Source: Curtobacterium sp. BH-2-1-1
GTDB taxonomy: Bacteria; Actinomycetota; Actinomycetes; Actinomycetales; Microbacteriaceae
Length of the DNA: 64,000 bases
Reading direction: 5' to 3'
Assembly (NCBI RefSeq): GCF_001806325.1
Contig: NZ_CP017580.1
Coordinates: 2,914,001 to 2,978,000, forward strand
Both the position numbers and the translations under genes were made by a program. Positions 31,044 to 39,934 of the stretch are shown piece after piece (position 1 is the first letter of the stretch; every line of letters begins with the position of its first letter). A model generated the notes under the pieces. That model ran no database searches. It saw only the letters and a list, made by a program, of their open reading frames with translations, and was not told the origin of the DNA.

Positions 31044-31669
31044 TGGCGAAGCTCTACTTCCGCTACGGCGCCATGAACAGCGGCAAGAGCACCGGGCTCC
31101 TGCAGGCGGCCTACAACTACGAGGAACGCGGTCACCGGGTCCTGCTCGCGAAGCCGTCGGTCGACACCAAGGGCGACCGTGAGATCGTCTCGCGCCTCGG
31201 GGTGACCCGCACCGTCGACATCGTGTTCACGCCCGACGCCGACGTCCGTGCGGCGGTCACCGAGGCCGGTGCCAGCGATCCCGAGTCGGACCGGCTCGAC
31301 GGCATGGTCCGGCCGGTCAGCTGCGTGCTCGTCGACGAGGCGCAGTTCCTCACGCCCCGCCAGGTCGACGACCTGCTGCGCATCGCCGTCCTCGACGAGG
31401 TGCCGGTCATCACGTACGGCATCCGGACGGACTTCCGCACCGAGGCGTTCCCCGGCAGCGCCCGCCTGCTCGAGGTCGCGCACTCGCTCGAGGAACTCAA
31501 GACGATCTGCCGCTGCGGCCGCAAGGCGGTCTTCAACGCCCGCAAGGTCGACGGACGGTTCGTCTTCGACGGATCGCAGGTCGCGATCGACGGGGTGGAC
31601 GTCACCTACGAGTCGCTGTGCGCCAACTGCTACCTCACGGAGTCCGGCGGACGCCTCGACGGCGACTGA
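31043..31669 (+). CDS. tdk: Thymidine kinase
   Basis: The 208-residue protein is of the tetrameric type II family. It has a P-loop GAMNSGKST (residues 9-17), the Walker B-like VLVDEAQFL and a zinc site made from CRCG and CANC. It phosphorylates thymidine in the salvage pathway. Its GTG overlaps the regulator stop by one base, so it is translationally coupled to the signalling genes. Why a salvage enzyme is attached to this unit is not clear; it may be chance operon structure. Two hairpins follow the gene. Confidence 0.95.
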   Translation: MAKLYFRYGAMNSGKSTGLLQAAYNYEERGHRVLLAKPSVDTKGDREIVSRLGVTRTVDIVFTPDADVRAAVTEAGASDPESDRLDGMVRPVSCVLVDEAQFLTPRQVDDLLRIAVLDEVPVITYGIRTDFRTEAFPGSARLLEVAHSLEELKTICRCGRKAVFNARKVDGRFVFDGSQVAIDGVDVTYESLCANCYLTESGGRLDGD

Positions 31670-31710
31670 CGGGTCCGCCGGCCCGCCTTGAGCAGACGCG
31701 ACCGTCTGCC

Positions 31711-31752
31711 GGCCTGGAGGCGCGGGTCGGCGCCGACCCGCGCCTCCAGGCC
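31711..31752. terminator. 42-base perfect palindrome after tdk
   Basis: Two 21-base arms are exact reverse complements and contain the recurrent core GGAGGCGCGG. A smaller hairpin (GCAGACG-CGAC-CGTCTGC, 31692-31709) precedes it. Confidence 0.75.
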
Positions 31753-31799
31753 CGCACACGGTGCGGAATGCACGTCGGCCGGGTGGCGTTGGCGACTGC

Positions 31800-32843
31800 A
31801 TGAGCGACGCATCCGTGCACCTGTCCGTCCTCGACCTGGCGACCCGCGAGTACGGCCAGTCCAACACCGAGGCCCTGCAGGGCTCCATCGACATGGCGGT
31901 GCACGCCGAGAAGCTCGGCTACGAGCGCTTCTGGGTCGCCGAGCACCACGGCATGCCGGGGATCACGTCCTCCGCGCCGGCGGTGCTGCTCAGCGCCGTG
32001 GGTGCCGCGACGTCCACCATCCGGATCGGTTCCGGCGGCGTCATGCTCCCGAACCACGCGCCGCTCGTCATCGCGGAGCAGTTCGGCACGCTCCGCGCGC
32101 TCTACGGCGACCGGGTCGACCTCGGCCTCGGGCGTGCCCCGGGCACCGACGGCGCGACCGCGATGGCGCTGCGCCGCACCGACCGGCTCGACGTCGACGA
32201 CTTCCCCGACCGGCTGGCCGACCTGATCGGCTTCTTCACCGGGATGGACCCCTCGAACCCCCTCGCCAGGATCCAAGCGGTGCCGGGCTACGGCGACGTG
32301 CCGGAGTTCTGGCTGCTCGGGTCCTCCGGGTACAGCGCGCAGGTCGCCGGTGCCCTCGGTGTCTCGTTCGCCTTCGCGCACCACTTCGCGTCGGACAACA
32401 CCGAGGCCGCGCTCGCGCTCTACCGTGACTCCTTCCGGCCGTCGCGCTTCCGGCAGACCCCGAACGCGCTGATCGGCGTGCAGGTCGTCACCGACGAGGA
32501 CCCCGCCGTGATCGACGAGCAGAGTGCCCCGGGCATGATCTCGTTCATCCGGATGCGGCAGGGCGCGAAGCCCGAGCCGGTGTCCATGGAGGAGGCCCGC
32601 GCGTACGAGTTCAGTGACCTCGAGCGGCGGTTCATCCAGGCACGGACCGAGCGTCAGGCGTACGGCACCGCGGACGAGGTCGCGGCGAAGATCAACGCCC
32701 TCGTGGCCTCGACCGGGGCGAACGGCATGATCGTCGCTCCGGGGGCTGCCCAGGCGCGGTACCGGCACCAGGCGCTCGACGTGGTGGCGGGGCTGCACGC
32801 GGAGGGGCGGCTCGTGGCTGCGGGGGAGGGCGCGTCGGTCTGA
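31800..32843 (+). CDS. LLM class flavin-dependent oxidoreductase
   Basis: This luciferase-like monooxygenase-fold protein of 347 residues shows the family pattern MAVHAEKLGYERFWVAEHHGMPGITSSAP, then IRIGSGGVMLPNHAPLVIAEQFGTL and VDLGLGRAPGTD. Proteins of this group use FMN or F420, and many are annotated MsnO8-like. The substrate is unknown. No clear Shine-Dalgarno is seen before ATG 31800; the gene follows the tdk terminator and ends just before a strong hairpin. Confidence 0.88.
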   Translation: MSDASVHLSVLDLATREYGQSNTEALQGSIDMAVHAEKLGYERFWVAEHHGMPGITSSAPAVLLSAVGAATSTIRIGSGGVMLPNHAPLVIAEQFGTLRALYGDRVDLGLGRAPGTDGATAMALRRTDRLDVDDFPDRLADLIGFFTGMDPSNPLARIQAVPGYGDVPEFWLLGSSGYSAQVAGALGVSFAFAHHFASDNTEAALALYRDSFRPSRFRQTPNALIGVQVVTDEDPAVIDEQSAPGMISFIRMRQGAKPEPVSMEEARAYEFSDLERRFIQARTERQAYGTADEVAAKINALVASTGANGMIVAPGAAQARYRHQALDVVAGLHAEGRLVAAGEGASV

Positions 32844-32858
32844 CGCCCTGGCGAAAGC

Positions 32859-32892
32859 AGAAGGCCCTGGTTCCGGAGAACCAGGGCCTTCT
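32859..32892. terminator. Terminator after the flavin oxidoreductase gene
   Basis: The arms AGAAGGCCCTGGTTC and its exact complement flank a four-base loop (CGGA). The element lies between the oxidoreductase gene and tRNA-Pro, whose transcripts converge on it, so it may serve both. Confidence 0.85.
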
Positions 32893-32912
32893 TCATACTG
32901 TCTCAACACAGT

Positions 32913-32987
<75 letters not shown>

Positions 32988-33081
32988 CGGTGTGGTCACT
33001 CCGTACCGGAGCAACCCCAGAAGTCTATCCGATGATCGGGGGTGGTCGTGACCATCCGGCGAACTCCCGGGCGCGTCGTGT

Positions 33082-34038
33082 TCAGTCCGTGCGGGCGGTC
33101 AGGGTGACCACGACGGCCTCGGGTCGGCAGGCGAAGCGGACCGGCGCGTAGATCGACGTGCCCAGGCCCGCAGAGACCTCGAGCCACGACCAGTGCCCAC
33201 GGTGCTGCCACTTGTGCAGCCCGCTGACGTACCGACGCGGCAGGTCGCAGTTGGTGACGAGCGCGCCGACACCGGGGACCTGGACCTGTCCGCCGTGGGT
33301 GTGCCCGGCGAAGATGACGTCGGCGCCCTGGGTGACGAAGGCGTCGAGCACCCGGCGGTACGGCGCGTGGGTGATGCCGAGGGCGACGGGGGAGGGACCG
33401 TCCTCGTCCTCCGACCAGGGCACGTCGCCGCGCATTTCGTCGACGTTGGTCGGCAGCAGGTCGAGCCGGTCCCAGTCGCGGTGGGCGTCCGACGTCCCGA
33501 AGAGCTCGAACCGCGATCCGCGGAGTTCGATGGCGTGTGCCTGGTCGTTCACGTCCAGCCAGCCGAGGGACTCGAAGAACGCCGTCTGCCGGTCGATGTC
33601 GAGCTCGACCGGGCGGGTGCCGTGCTTGTGGGTGCTCGGGCCGCCGAAGTACTTGAGCGGGTTGCGCGGCGTCGGCCCGTAGAAGTCGTTCGACCCGTAC
33701 GCGAACGCGCCGGGGACGCCGCGGAACGGCTCGAGCGCGTACTCCACCGCAGCGTTGGCCGTGGGGTGCCCGAGGTTGTCGCCGGTGTTGACGATGAAGT
33801 CGGGCTCGACGAGGCTCAGGTCACGCAGCCACTGCTGCTTGTCGGCCTGCCACGGCGCCATGTGGATGTCGGACAGGTGCAGCACGGTGACGTCGCGCGA
33901 CCCCGGCGGGAGCACCGGGATGGTCTCCCACCGGATGCCGAACCGACGTCGCTCGACGAGCGTGCCCCAGGCCGCCGACGCGGCACCGACGGCCGCGCCC
34001 GCTGCGATGACCCCCAGCGCAGCGCGACCGCGACTCAC
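33082..34038 (-). CDS. Calcineurin-like metallophosphoesterase
   Basis: The protein has 318 residues. An N-terminal hydrophobic segment (about 8-25) suggests membrane anchoring or export. The metal-binding motifs are in order: VTVLHLSDIHMAPW (DxH), VNTGDNLGHP (GDN), YGSNDFYGP (GND-like) and IFAGHTHGGQ (GHTH). Related proteins (YaeI/YkuE-like) act on lipids or nucleotides at the membrane; the substrate here is unknown. The GTG start overlaps the stop of the upstream PBP gene by four bases (GTGA), so the pair is an operon and a cell-envelope role is plausible. Confidence 0.88.
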   Translation of the reverse strand: MSRGRAALGVIAAGAAVGAASAAWGTLVERRRFGIRWETIPVLPPGSRDVTVLHLSDIHMAPWQADKQQWLRDLSLVEPDFIVNTGDNLGHPTANAAVEYALEPFRGVPGAFAYGSNDFYGPTPRNPLKYFGGPSTHKHGTRPVELDIDRQTAFFESLGWLDVNDQAHAIELRGSRFELFGTSDAHRDWDRLDLLPTNVDEMRGDVPWSEDEDGPSPVALGITHAPYRRVLDAFVTQGADVIFAGHTHGGQVQVPGVGALVTNCDLPRRYVSGLHKWQHRGHWSWLEVSAGLGTSIYAPVRFACRPEAVVVTLTARTD

Positions 34039-36596
34039 TTGCAGTCCTTGGGCGCCTTGCCGTTCTTGTCGCCGTAGAGGGTCAGCGTCACCGCGGAGTC
34101 CTTGCTCGCCGCGGCGTGCACGCCCGGGTCGACCGAGGCCACACGGCACGTCTTGCCGGCGCCGCCCTTGACGTACGAGTCGGAGATGCTCACGTTCGAG
34201 AATCCGAGCTCGTTGAGCTTCGACCGTGCCGTGTCCAGCGTTGCTCCGGCGATCGCGGGCATGACGATCTGCGAGCCGTCGGAGGTGTAGACGGTGACGC
34301 TCGAACCGCTCGAGAGCAGCGAGTTCGCCGACGGCGAGGTCGACGAGACGGTGCCGGCCTTCGCGGAGCCCGGCTGCGCGCCGCCGTCCACGTAGGTGAA
34401 CCCGGCGCCGGCGATCGCGGCCTTCGCCTCGGCAGCGGTCTTGCCGGTCACGTCCGGGACGGCCTTCGCGTTGCCGCGCAGGGCCGAGGACGACGGGTCC
34501 GTGAAGGCACCGGCCGGGTACAGCGCGTTCATCGGGGTCTGCGCCTGCCGCCAGACGTCCGCACGGGCGCTCGCGTAGGTGCCGCTGACACCGTTGCCGT
34601 AGTGACGGAGGTTGTTCTTGCCACCGTCGGTGTTGCCCTGCCAGTAGGCCGTGGCGACGCGGGTGCTCGACCCGACGAGCCAGATCTGGTCGGCGTCGTC
34701 GGTGGTGCCCGTCTTGCCGAACAGCTGGGTGCCGTCGTAGGTCTGGGCGCCGACCGCGGTACCGCCGGAGATCGTGCCCTTCATCGCGTAGACCGCGGTC
34801 TGCGCGACGGAGGGGTCGAGGACCTGCTTGCAGGCCTTCGGCTGGCCGCCGAGGCTCTTGCCCTCGGCGTTGGTGACGTTGTCGATCGCGATGGGCTCGC
34901 AGAAGGTGCCGTTGTTGGCGACGCCGGCGTACGCGGCGGCCATCGTCAGCGGCGCGATGTTGTTCGTGCCGAGGATGGACGACGGGTACGAGTTGAGCTC
35001 GGTCTTGTCGTCACCGGAGTGCACGCCGAGGTCCTGCGCGGTCTGCTTGATGTCGCAGAGGTCGAGCTTGGCGGCCATCGAGGCGAACGCTGCGTTCACC
35101 GACAGGGCGGTCGCACGGGCGACGGTGTAGTTGCCGTTCTCACCCGCGGAGTCGTTCTTCGGCGCCCAGTTCGTGTAGCTCGGTTCGCCACAGTGCTGCC
35201 AGACGGCGGTGTTGTGCGGCGTCCCGTTCACGGTCTCGTTGAGGCCGTGACCGGCCTTGAGCCACTGCAGGAGCGTGAAGAGCTTGTACGTCGACCCGAC
35301 CTGGAAGCCGATGCCGCCGCCGTACTTCTTGTCGACGCTGTAGTTGATCGACGTCGACGTCGGCGGGGACTGCAGCGACTGGTCGTAGTCCTTGTTCTGC
35401 GCCATCGTCAGGATGCGACCCGTGCCGACCTCGACCGAGTCGAGCGCTGCGCCGAGCTTGAAGTTCGTCTCGGCCTTGTTGTCGTAGGTGTTGAGCACCT
35501 GCTTCTGCTGCGCGTTGGCGTCGATGTCGAGCGTCGTCTGGATCTTGTAGCCGCCGTTGCGCCAGGCGGCGTCGCGCTCCTTCTGGGTTGCGCCGAGCTG
35601 CGACATCTCCTTGACGACCTGCACGGCGTAGTCGCAGAAGAACTGCGAGCCGTCGCCGACCGAGGCCTTGCAGCCCTGGGACGGCTGCGTCAGGTGGACG
35701 TAGTCCTTCGGGTTCGACTTGACGGCTTCGTCGTACTCGGCCTTCGTCAGGTGCTTCTGCGCGTACATCGACTTGAGGATGACGTTGCGGCGAGCGACGT
35801 TGGCGTCGTAGTACTTCGGGTTCGACAGGTTGCGCGTGTTCGGCGACTGCACGATCGCGAGGATCGAGGCGGCCTCGGCCGGGGTCAGGTCGGTCGCGCT
35901 CTTGTTGTAGTAGTGCTGCGCGGCGGCCTGCACGCCGTAGGTCTGGTCGCCGAAGTAGGCGATGTTGAGGTACCCGGTGAGGATCTCCTTGTGGGTGTAC
36001 TTCTTCGCGAGCCCGATGGCGAGCTTCATCTCCTCGAGCTTGCGGGGGATGGTCTGCTCGACCGCGTCGTTGTACGCCTTGAGACGCTCTTCCGGAGTGG
36101 TGAGCTCGAGCGCCTGGTTCATCTTGATGTTGCGGACGAGCTGCATGGTCAGCGTCGACCCACCGCCCGACTCGCCGAGGCCGCCCGCGAGGGAGCCCAC
36201 GCCCGCACGGACGAGCGAGGTCATGTCGACGCCGCCGTGGTCGTAGAAGCGCTTGTCCTCGCCGTCGATCGCCGCGTTCTTCAGCTGGTCGCTGATCTGG
36301 TCGAACTTCAGCTCCTGACGGTTCTGGTCGTAGACCGTCGCGAAGTGCACGCTCTTGCCGCCCTGGTACGCGTACAGCTCGTTGCGCTGCGGGAGGTCAC
36401 CGATCTCGATGTACTCCGGCAGGGACTCGAACACGCCGATCGTCGACGTCGTCGTGACACCGGCGACCGCGATGGCCGGGGTGACACCGATCGTGACGAG
36501 CAGACCGGCGAGCACGCTGAAACCGACGAAACCGACGAAGGCGCCGACTGCAGAGACGGGCTTGGTCCGCGAGGCAGACGTCTTCTGGGCAGACAT
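34035..36596 (-). CDS. Bifunctional class A penicillin-binding protein with PASTA domains
   Basis: The protein has 853 residues. A single membrane segment lies at about 18-50. The glycosyltransferase domain contains EDKRFYDHGG (113-122) and STLTMQLVRN. The transpeptidase domain has the active serine in STYK (S435), SVN, and KTG at about 628. Two PASTA domains occupy about 725-853. It polymerises and cross-links peptidoglycan, like PonA of other actinobacteria. The start ATG 36596 has only a weak upstream AGG; the longer frame to 36638 lacks features. It is divergent from the small gene at 36647. Confidence 0.94.
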   Translation of the reverse strand: MSAQKTSASRTKPVSAVGAFVGFVGFSVLAGLLVTIGVTPAIAVAGVTTTSTIGVFESLPEYIEIGDLPQRNELYAYQGGKSVHFATVYDQNRQELKFDQISDQLKNAAIDGEDKRFYDHGGVDMTSLVRAGVGSLAGGLGESGGGSTLTMQLVRNIKMNQALELTTPEERLKAYNDAVEQTIPRKLEEMKLAIGLAKKYTHKEILTGYLNIAYFGDQTYGVQAAAQHYYNKSATDLTPAEAASILAIVQSPNTRNLSNPKYYDANVARRNVILKSMYAQKHLTKAEYDEAVKSNPKDYVHLTQPSQGCKASVGDGSQFFCDYAVQVVKEMSQLGATQKERDAAWRNGGYKIQTTLDIDANAQQKQVLNTYDNKAETNFKLGAALDSVEVGTGRILTMAQNKDYDQSLQSPPTSTSINYSVDKKYGGGIGFQVGSTYKLFTLLQWLKAGHGLNETVNGTPHNTAVWQHCGEPSYTNWAPKNDSAGENGNYTVARATALSVNAAFASMAAKLDLCDIKQTAQDLGVHSGDDKTELNSYPSSILGTNNIAPLTMAAAYAGVANNGTFCEPIAIDNVTNAEGKSLGGQPKACKQVLDPSVAQTAVYAMKGTISGGTAVGAQTYDGTQLFGKTGTTDDADQIWLVGSSTRVATAYWQGNTDGGKNNLRHYGNGVSGTYASARADVWRQAQTPMNALYPAGAFTDPSSSALRGNAKAVPDVTGKTAAEAKAAIAGAGFTYVDGGAQPGSAKAGTVSSTSPSANSLLSSGSSVTVYTSDGSQIVMPAIAGATLDTARSKLNELGFSNVSISDSYVKGGAGKTCRVASVDPGVHAAASKDSAVTLTLYGDKNGKAPKDCK

Positions 36597-36646
36597 AGGA
36601 TGCAGCCTAAACGACACCGCCGACTGAAAGGCTGGCAAGGATCTCC

Positions 36647-36805
36647 ATGACTCGCTGGGAATACCTCACGACCCCGTTGATCATCCACAACACCACCGCC
36701 ATCCTCAACAACTTCGGTGACGAGGGGTGGGAACTCGTCCAGGTCGTCACCGGCCCCGAGGGCGGACTCGTCGCCTACCTGAAGCGCCCGAAGGCCGACG
36801 CATGA
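36647..36805 (+). CDS. Small DUF4177-like protein
   Basis: This is a 52-residue protein beginning MTRWEYLTTPLII and containing FGDEGWELVQVVTGPEGGLVAYLKR. The W-E-Y-L start and GWELV core match the small DUF4177-like proteins common next to RidA genes in Microbacteriaceae. AAGGA lies seven bases before the ATG. The TGA overlaps the ATG of the RidA gene (ATGA), showing translational coupling. Function is unknown. It is divergent from the PBP gene with a 50-base gap that must hold both promoters. Confidence 0.85.
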   Translation: MTRWEYLTTPLIIHNTTAILNNFGDEGWELVQVVTGPEGGLVAYLKRPKADA

Positions 36806-37263
36806 CCGTCGCCGACCGGCTCGCCGAGCTCGGGCTGACCCTGCCGGCGGTCGCGGCCCCCGTCGCGGCCTACGTTCCCGCCGTCGTCACCGGCCGGTAC
36901 GTCTACACGGCCGGTCAGTTGCCGTTCGCGGACGGTTCGCTGCCGGTCACCGGCAAGGTCGGCGGCACGGTCGACGCCGAGACCGCCACGGCCCAGGCGC
37001 GGGTGGCGGCGCTCAACGCCCTCGCCGCCGTCGAGTCGGTCGCCGGTTCGCTCGACCGGGTCGCCCGGGTCGTCAAGGTCACGGTGTTCGTCGCGTCCGA
37101 CGCGTCCTTCACCGGCCAGCCGGGTGTCGCGAACGGTGCATCGACGCTCGTCGGCGACGTGTTCGGTGACGCCGGCGTCCACGCGCGGAGCGCGGTGGGC
37201 GTCGCCGTGCTCCCGCTGGACGCGCCGGTCGAGGTCGAGCTGGTGGTGGAGCTCACCGACTGA
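36802..37263 (+). CDS. RidA family protein (YjgF/YER057c/UK114-like)
   Basis: The protein has 153 residues. Family features include YVYTAGQLPFADG, QARVAALNALAAVESVAGSLDRVARVVKVTVFVA and the C-terminal VGVAVLPLDAPVEVELVVE. The longer N-terminus (MTVADRLAELGLTLP) places it in the second YjgF-like subgroup rather than canonical RidA. RidA proteins hydrolyse reactive enamines or imines formed by PLP enzymes; the activity of this subgroup is less certain. It is translationally coupled to the DUF4177-like gene and faces acs across a shared terminator. Confidence 0.88.
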   Translation: MTVADRLAELGLTLPAVAAPVAAYVPAVVTGRYVYTAGQLPFADGSLPVTGKVGGTVDAETATAQARVAALNALAAVESVAGSLDRVARVVKVTVFVASDASFTGQPGVANGASTLVGDVFGDAGVHARSAVGVAVLPLDAPVEVELVVELTD

Positions 37264-37285
37264 CGGACCGTCAGCAGCGCACGTC

Positions 37286-37333
37286 ACGCGAGCCGTGCCT
37301 CCAGTCCGATCGGACAGGAGGCGCGGCTCGCGT
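37286..37333. terminator. Bidirectional palindromic terminator between ridA-like gene and acs
   Basis: Arms 37286-37302 and 37317-37333 pair over 17 positions with one wobble, and the second arm contains GGAGGCGCGG. The loop holds a further small palindrome (TCCGATCGGA). It lies between convergent genes. Confidence 0.75.
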
Positions 37334-37341
37334 CGTTCCTG

Positions 37342-39330
37342 CTACATGAGTTCCGAGATGGTCGCCATGATCGTCGGGTCGGCCAGCGTGGTCGTGTCGC
37401 CGATGCGACGGCCCTCGGCCGCGTCGCGGAGCAGGCGACGCATGATCTTGCCGGAGCGTGTCTTCGGCAGCTCGGGCACGATCACCACCTGCCGGGGCTT
37501 CGCGATGGCGCCGATCCGCTTGCCCACCCAGTTCCGGAGCTCCGCGGCGGCGGACTCGCGGTCGACGTCGGCCGCCGCCTCCGACGTGAGGATGACGTAG
37601 GCGACGACCGCCTGCCCGGTGGTCTCGTCGGCGGCACCGACGACCGCGGCCTCGGCCACGCCCTCGTGCCCGACGAGGGCCGACTCGATCTCGGCCGTCG
37701 ACAGGCGGTGTCCCGACACGTTCATGACGTCGTCGACCCGACCCTGGATCCAGATGTCGCCCTGGCCGTCGAGTCGGGCGCCGTCGCCTGCGAAGTACCG
37801 ACCGGGGAAGCGTGACCAGTAGGTCTCGACGAAGCGGTCCGGGTCGCCCCAGATGCCGCGCGCCATCGACGGCCACGGCTCGGTGATGGTGAGGTAGCCG
37901 CTCTCGCCGGGGTCGGCGCGGTGGCCGTCGTCGTCGACGATCTCGGCGACGATGCCCGGCAGCGGTGTCTGGGCTGCTCCGGGCTTGAGCTTCGTGACGC
38001 CGGGCAGCGCGGAGATCATGATCGCGCCGGTCTCGGTCTGCCACCACGTGTCGACGATGGGCGTGCGGTCGTGGCCGATGACCTGGCGGTACCAGTTCCA
38101 CGCCTCGGGGTTGATCGGTTCGCCGACGCTGCCGAGCAGGCGGAGGGTCTCGAGGCTCCGGGCCTCCGGGACCGCGCGGCCGGCCTTCATCGCGGCGCGG
38201 ACCGCGGTCGGAGCGGTGTAGAGGACCGTGACGCCGTACGCGTCGACGATGTCCCACCAGCGGCCGGGCTTCGGCTCGTCCGGGGTGCCCTCGTAGAGCA
38301 CCTGCGTGACGCCGTTCGCGAGGGGGCCGTAGACGACGTAGGAGTGCCCGGTGATCCAGCCGATGTCGGCGGTGCACCAGTAGACGTCCTTCTCCGGGTG
38401 CATGTCGAACACGTTTTTGTGCGTGTACGCCGCCTGGGTCAGGTACCCGCCGGAGGTGTGCACGATGCCCTTCGGCTTCCCGGTCGTGCCCGAGGTGTAG
38501 AGGATGAAGAGGGGCGTCTCGGCGGGGAAGGCCTGCGCCTCGTGGGTGGGGTCCGCCTTCGCCAGTTCGTCGTGCCACCAGAGGTCGCGCTCGTTCCAGG
38601 CGATGTCGTTGCCGCCGCGCTTGACGACGAGGACGTGCTCGACGCTGTCGGTGCCTTCGCCCTCGAGTGCCTCGTCGACCGCGGGCTTGAGTGCTGAGAC
38701 CGCGCCACGGCGCCAGCCGCCGTCGGCCGTGACGACGAGCTTCGCGCCGGCGTCCTCGATGCGGGCGCGGAGGCTCTCGGCGCTGAAGCCACCGAACACG
38801 ACCGAGTGCACGGCGCCGATGCGGGCGACGGCGAGCATCGTGACGACGGCCTCGGGGATGAGGGGGAGGTAGACGACGACGCGGTCGCCCTGCCCGACGC
38901 CGAGGTCGGTGAGCATGTTCGCGGCGCGCTGCACGTCGGCGGTCAGCTCGGCGTAGGTGATGCGTCGGGTGTCCCCGGGAGCACCCTCGAAGTGGATCGC
39001 CACCCGGTCGCCGTTGCCCGCGCGGACGTGCCGGTCGAGGCAGTTCTCGGCGACGTTGAGCGTGCCGTCGGCGAACCACTTCGCGAACGGGGCTCCGGAC
39101 CAGTCGAGGGTCTGGGTGAACGGCGTCCGCCAGTCGAGGAGCGCGCGGGACTGGTCCGCCCAGAACGCCTCGCGGTCGGCGGAGGCGGCCTCGTGCAGGT
39201 CCTCGTGTGCGACGGCGTCGGCGACGAACTCCGGCGACGGGGGGAACGTGGCGTCTCGGCCTGCGTCCGGGGTGCCCGGGCTGCCGGGGGCTCCGTCGCT
39301 GCGGGGGTCGGTCTGGGTCGGAGCGGACAT
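37342..39330 (-). CDS. acs: Acetyl-CoA synthetase
   Basis: The protein has 662 residues, the usual length. It has the AMP-binding motif YTSGTTGKPKGIVHTSGG, the Acs-type segments VYWCTADIGWITGHSY and DTWWQTETGAIMI, and the C-terminal catalytic lysine in KTRSGKIMRRLLR, a site commonly acetylated in this family. It activates acetate to acetyl-CoA through acetyl-AMP at low acetate concentrations, complementing pta-ackA. AAAGGA lies six bases before the ATG. The promoter should lie in the 39331-39480 spacer. Confidence 0.97.
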   Translation of the reverse strand: MSAPTQTDPRSDGAPGSPGTPDAGRDATFPPSPEFVADAVAHEDLHEAASADREAFWADQSRALLDWRTPFTQTLDWSGAPFAKWFADGTLNVAENCLDRHVRAGNGDRVAIHFEGAPGDTRRITYAELTADVQRAANMLTDLGVGQGDRVVVYLPLIPEAVVTMLAVARIGAVHSVVFGGFSAESLRARIEDAGAKLVVTADGGWRRGAVSALKPAVDEALEGEGTDSVEHVLVVKRGGNDIAWNERDLWWHDELAKADPTHEAQAFPAETPLFILYTSGTTGKPKGIVHTSGGYLTQAAYTHKNVFDMHPEKDVYWCTADIGWITGHSYVVYGPLANGVTQVLYEGTPDEPKPGRWWDIVDAYGVTVLYTAPTAVRAAMKAGRAVPEARSLETLRLLGSVGEPINPEAWNWYRQVIGHDRTPIVDTWWQTETGAIMISALPGVTKLKPGAAQTPLPGIVAEIVDDDGHRADPGESGYLTITEPWPSMARGIWGDPDRFVETYWSRFPGRYFAGDGARLDGQGDIWIQGRVDDVMNVSGHRLSTAEIESALVGHEGVAEAAVVGAADETTGQAVVAYVILTSEAAADVDRESAAAELRNWVGKRIGAIAKPRQVVIVPELPKTRSGKIMRRLLRDAAEGRRIGDTTTLADPTIMATISELM

Positions 39331-39434
39331 CGATGTCCTTTCGCGTCGTTGCGGCAGGGGTGCAGTCGGAGACTACCCCTCGGCATGGGCGCGGGTCGGC
39401 GGGGGCGTGTGCGGCCGTGGCGGTCCTGTTCGCT

Positions 39435-39460
39435 CTGGGCGTGCACCGCGGCACGCCCAG
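39435..39460. promoter_or_regulatory. Small hairpin upstream of the 6C RNA promoter
   Basis: CTGGGCGTGC and GCACGCCCAG form a perfect 10-pair stem with loop ACCGCG. It lies between the divergent acs and 6C RNA transcription units. It could be an operator or insulating hairpin; nothing in the sequence decides this. Confidence 0.35.
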
Positions 39461-39475
39461 AAGTCGATCCGGGGG

Positions 39476-39506
39476 TTGCTTCCGGAGGCCGATCATGGGG
39501 TACAGT
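39476..39506 (+). promoter_or_regulatory. Promoter of the 6C RNA
   Basis: TTGCTT (39476-39481) and TACAGT (39501-39506) are separated by 19 bases. They would place the start near 39513, just before the first 6C stem-loop. Confidence 0.55.
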
Positions 39507-39512
39507 AGTTCC

Positions 39513-39612
39513 CGCTGGACTCGTTTCCGGCGGCAACGGTTCGGATTCCCCCCAATCCACCGATGTCAAGGCGGCACCTGTTCCCCCCAACCGGTGCCGC
39601 CTCTTCTCGTTT
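39513..39612 (+). ncRNA. 6C RNA (actinobacterial small RNA with two C6 loops)
   Basis: Two stem-loops each present exactly six cytosines. The first is GGATT-CCCCCC-AATCC at 39543-39558. The second has arms AGGCGGCACC (39569-39578) and GGTGCCGCCT (39593-39602), with an inner GTT/AAC closing another C6 loop. A T-rich tail (TCTTCTCGTTT) completes a terminator. This is the defining structure of the 6C motif, widespread in actinobacteria and thought to act by pairing its C-rich loops with G-rich mRNA. As I recall, the M. tuberculosis 6C RNA also lies beside a Tad-like locus, which supports the call. Ends are estimated. Confidence 0.88.
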
Positions 39613-39934
39613 CCGGGCCGGTTCGTGCCACGGATGACCGCGCTCGTGGTCGGTGACACGCGTCGATCCGCGCGGGCATGCCGAAGCGTGGACAGACCTG
39701 TCCATGCTCCTGCATGGAACGGCGCGTCGGGTTGTTCGACACGTGTTGCACAACCGAACTCGGCCCCGCTCGGTGGGCCGTGGCGTGCGGGTGTTCCGGT
39801 GCTGGGACACCGAGTGGGGTACGGCAATGCGTGCCGGGGTACAAAACGGTCCGTTGCTCGCCGAGCGGGCAGCTCTCCACAGAAGGTGGAGTGGACCGCC
39901 GAACGGCGACGGCCGTTCCCTACTCTCTGGTCGC
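39613..39934. other. Noncoding spacer between 6C RNA and the Tad genes
   Basis: No convincing gene is visible in this 320-base spacer. It holds small inverted repeats (GGACAG-AC-CTGTCC near 39700; ACACGTGT near 39740) and ends with TACTCT at 39921-39926, eight bases before the TadA-like ATG. In mycobacteria an ssd gene sits at this place; no such gene is present here. Confidence 0.5.
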
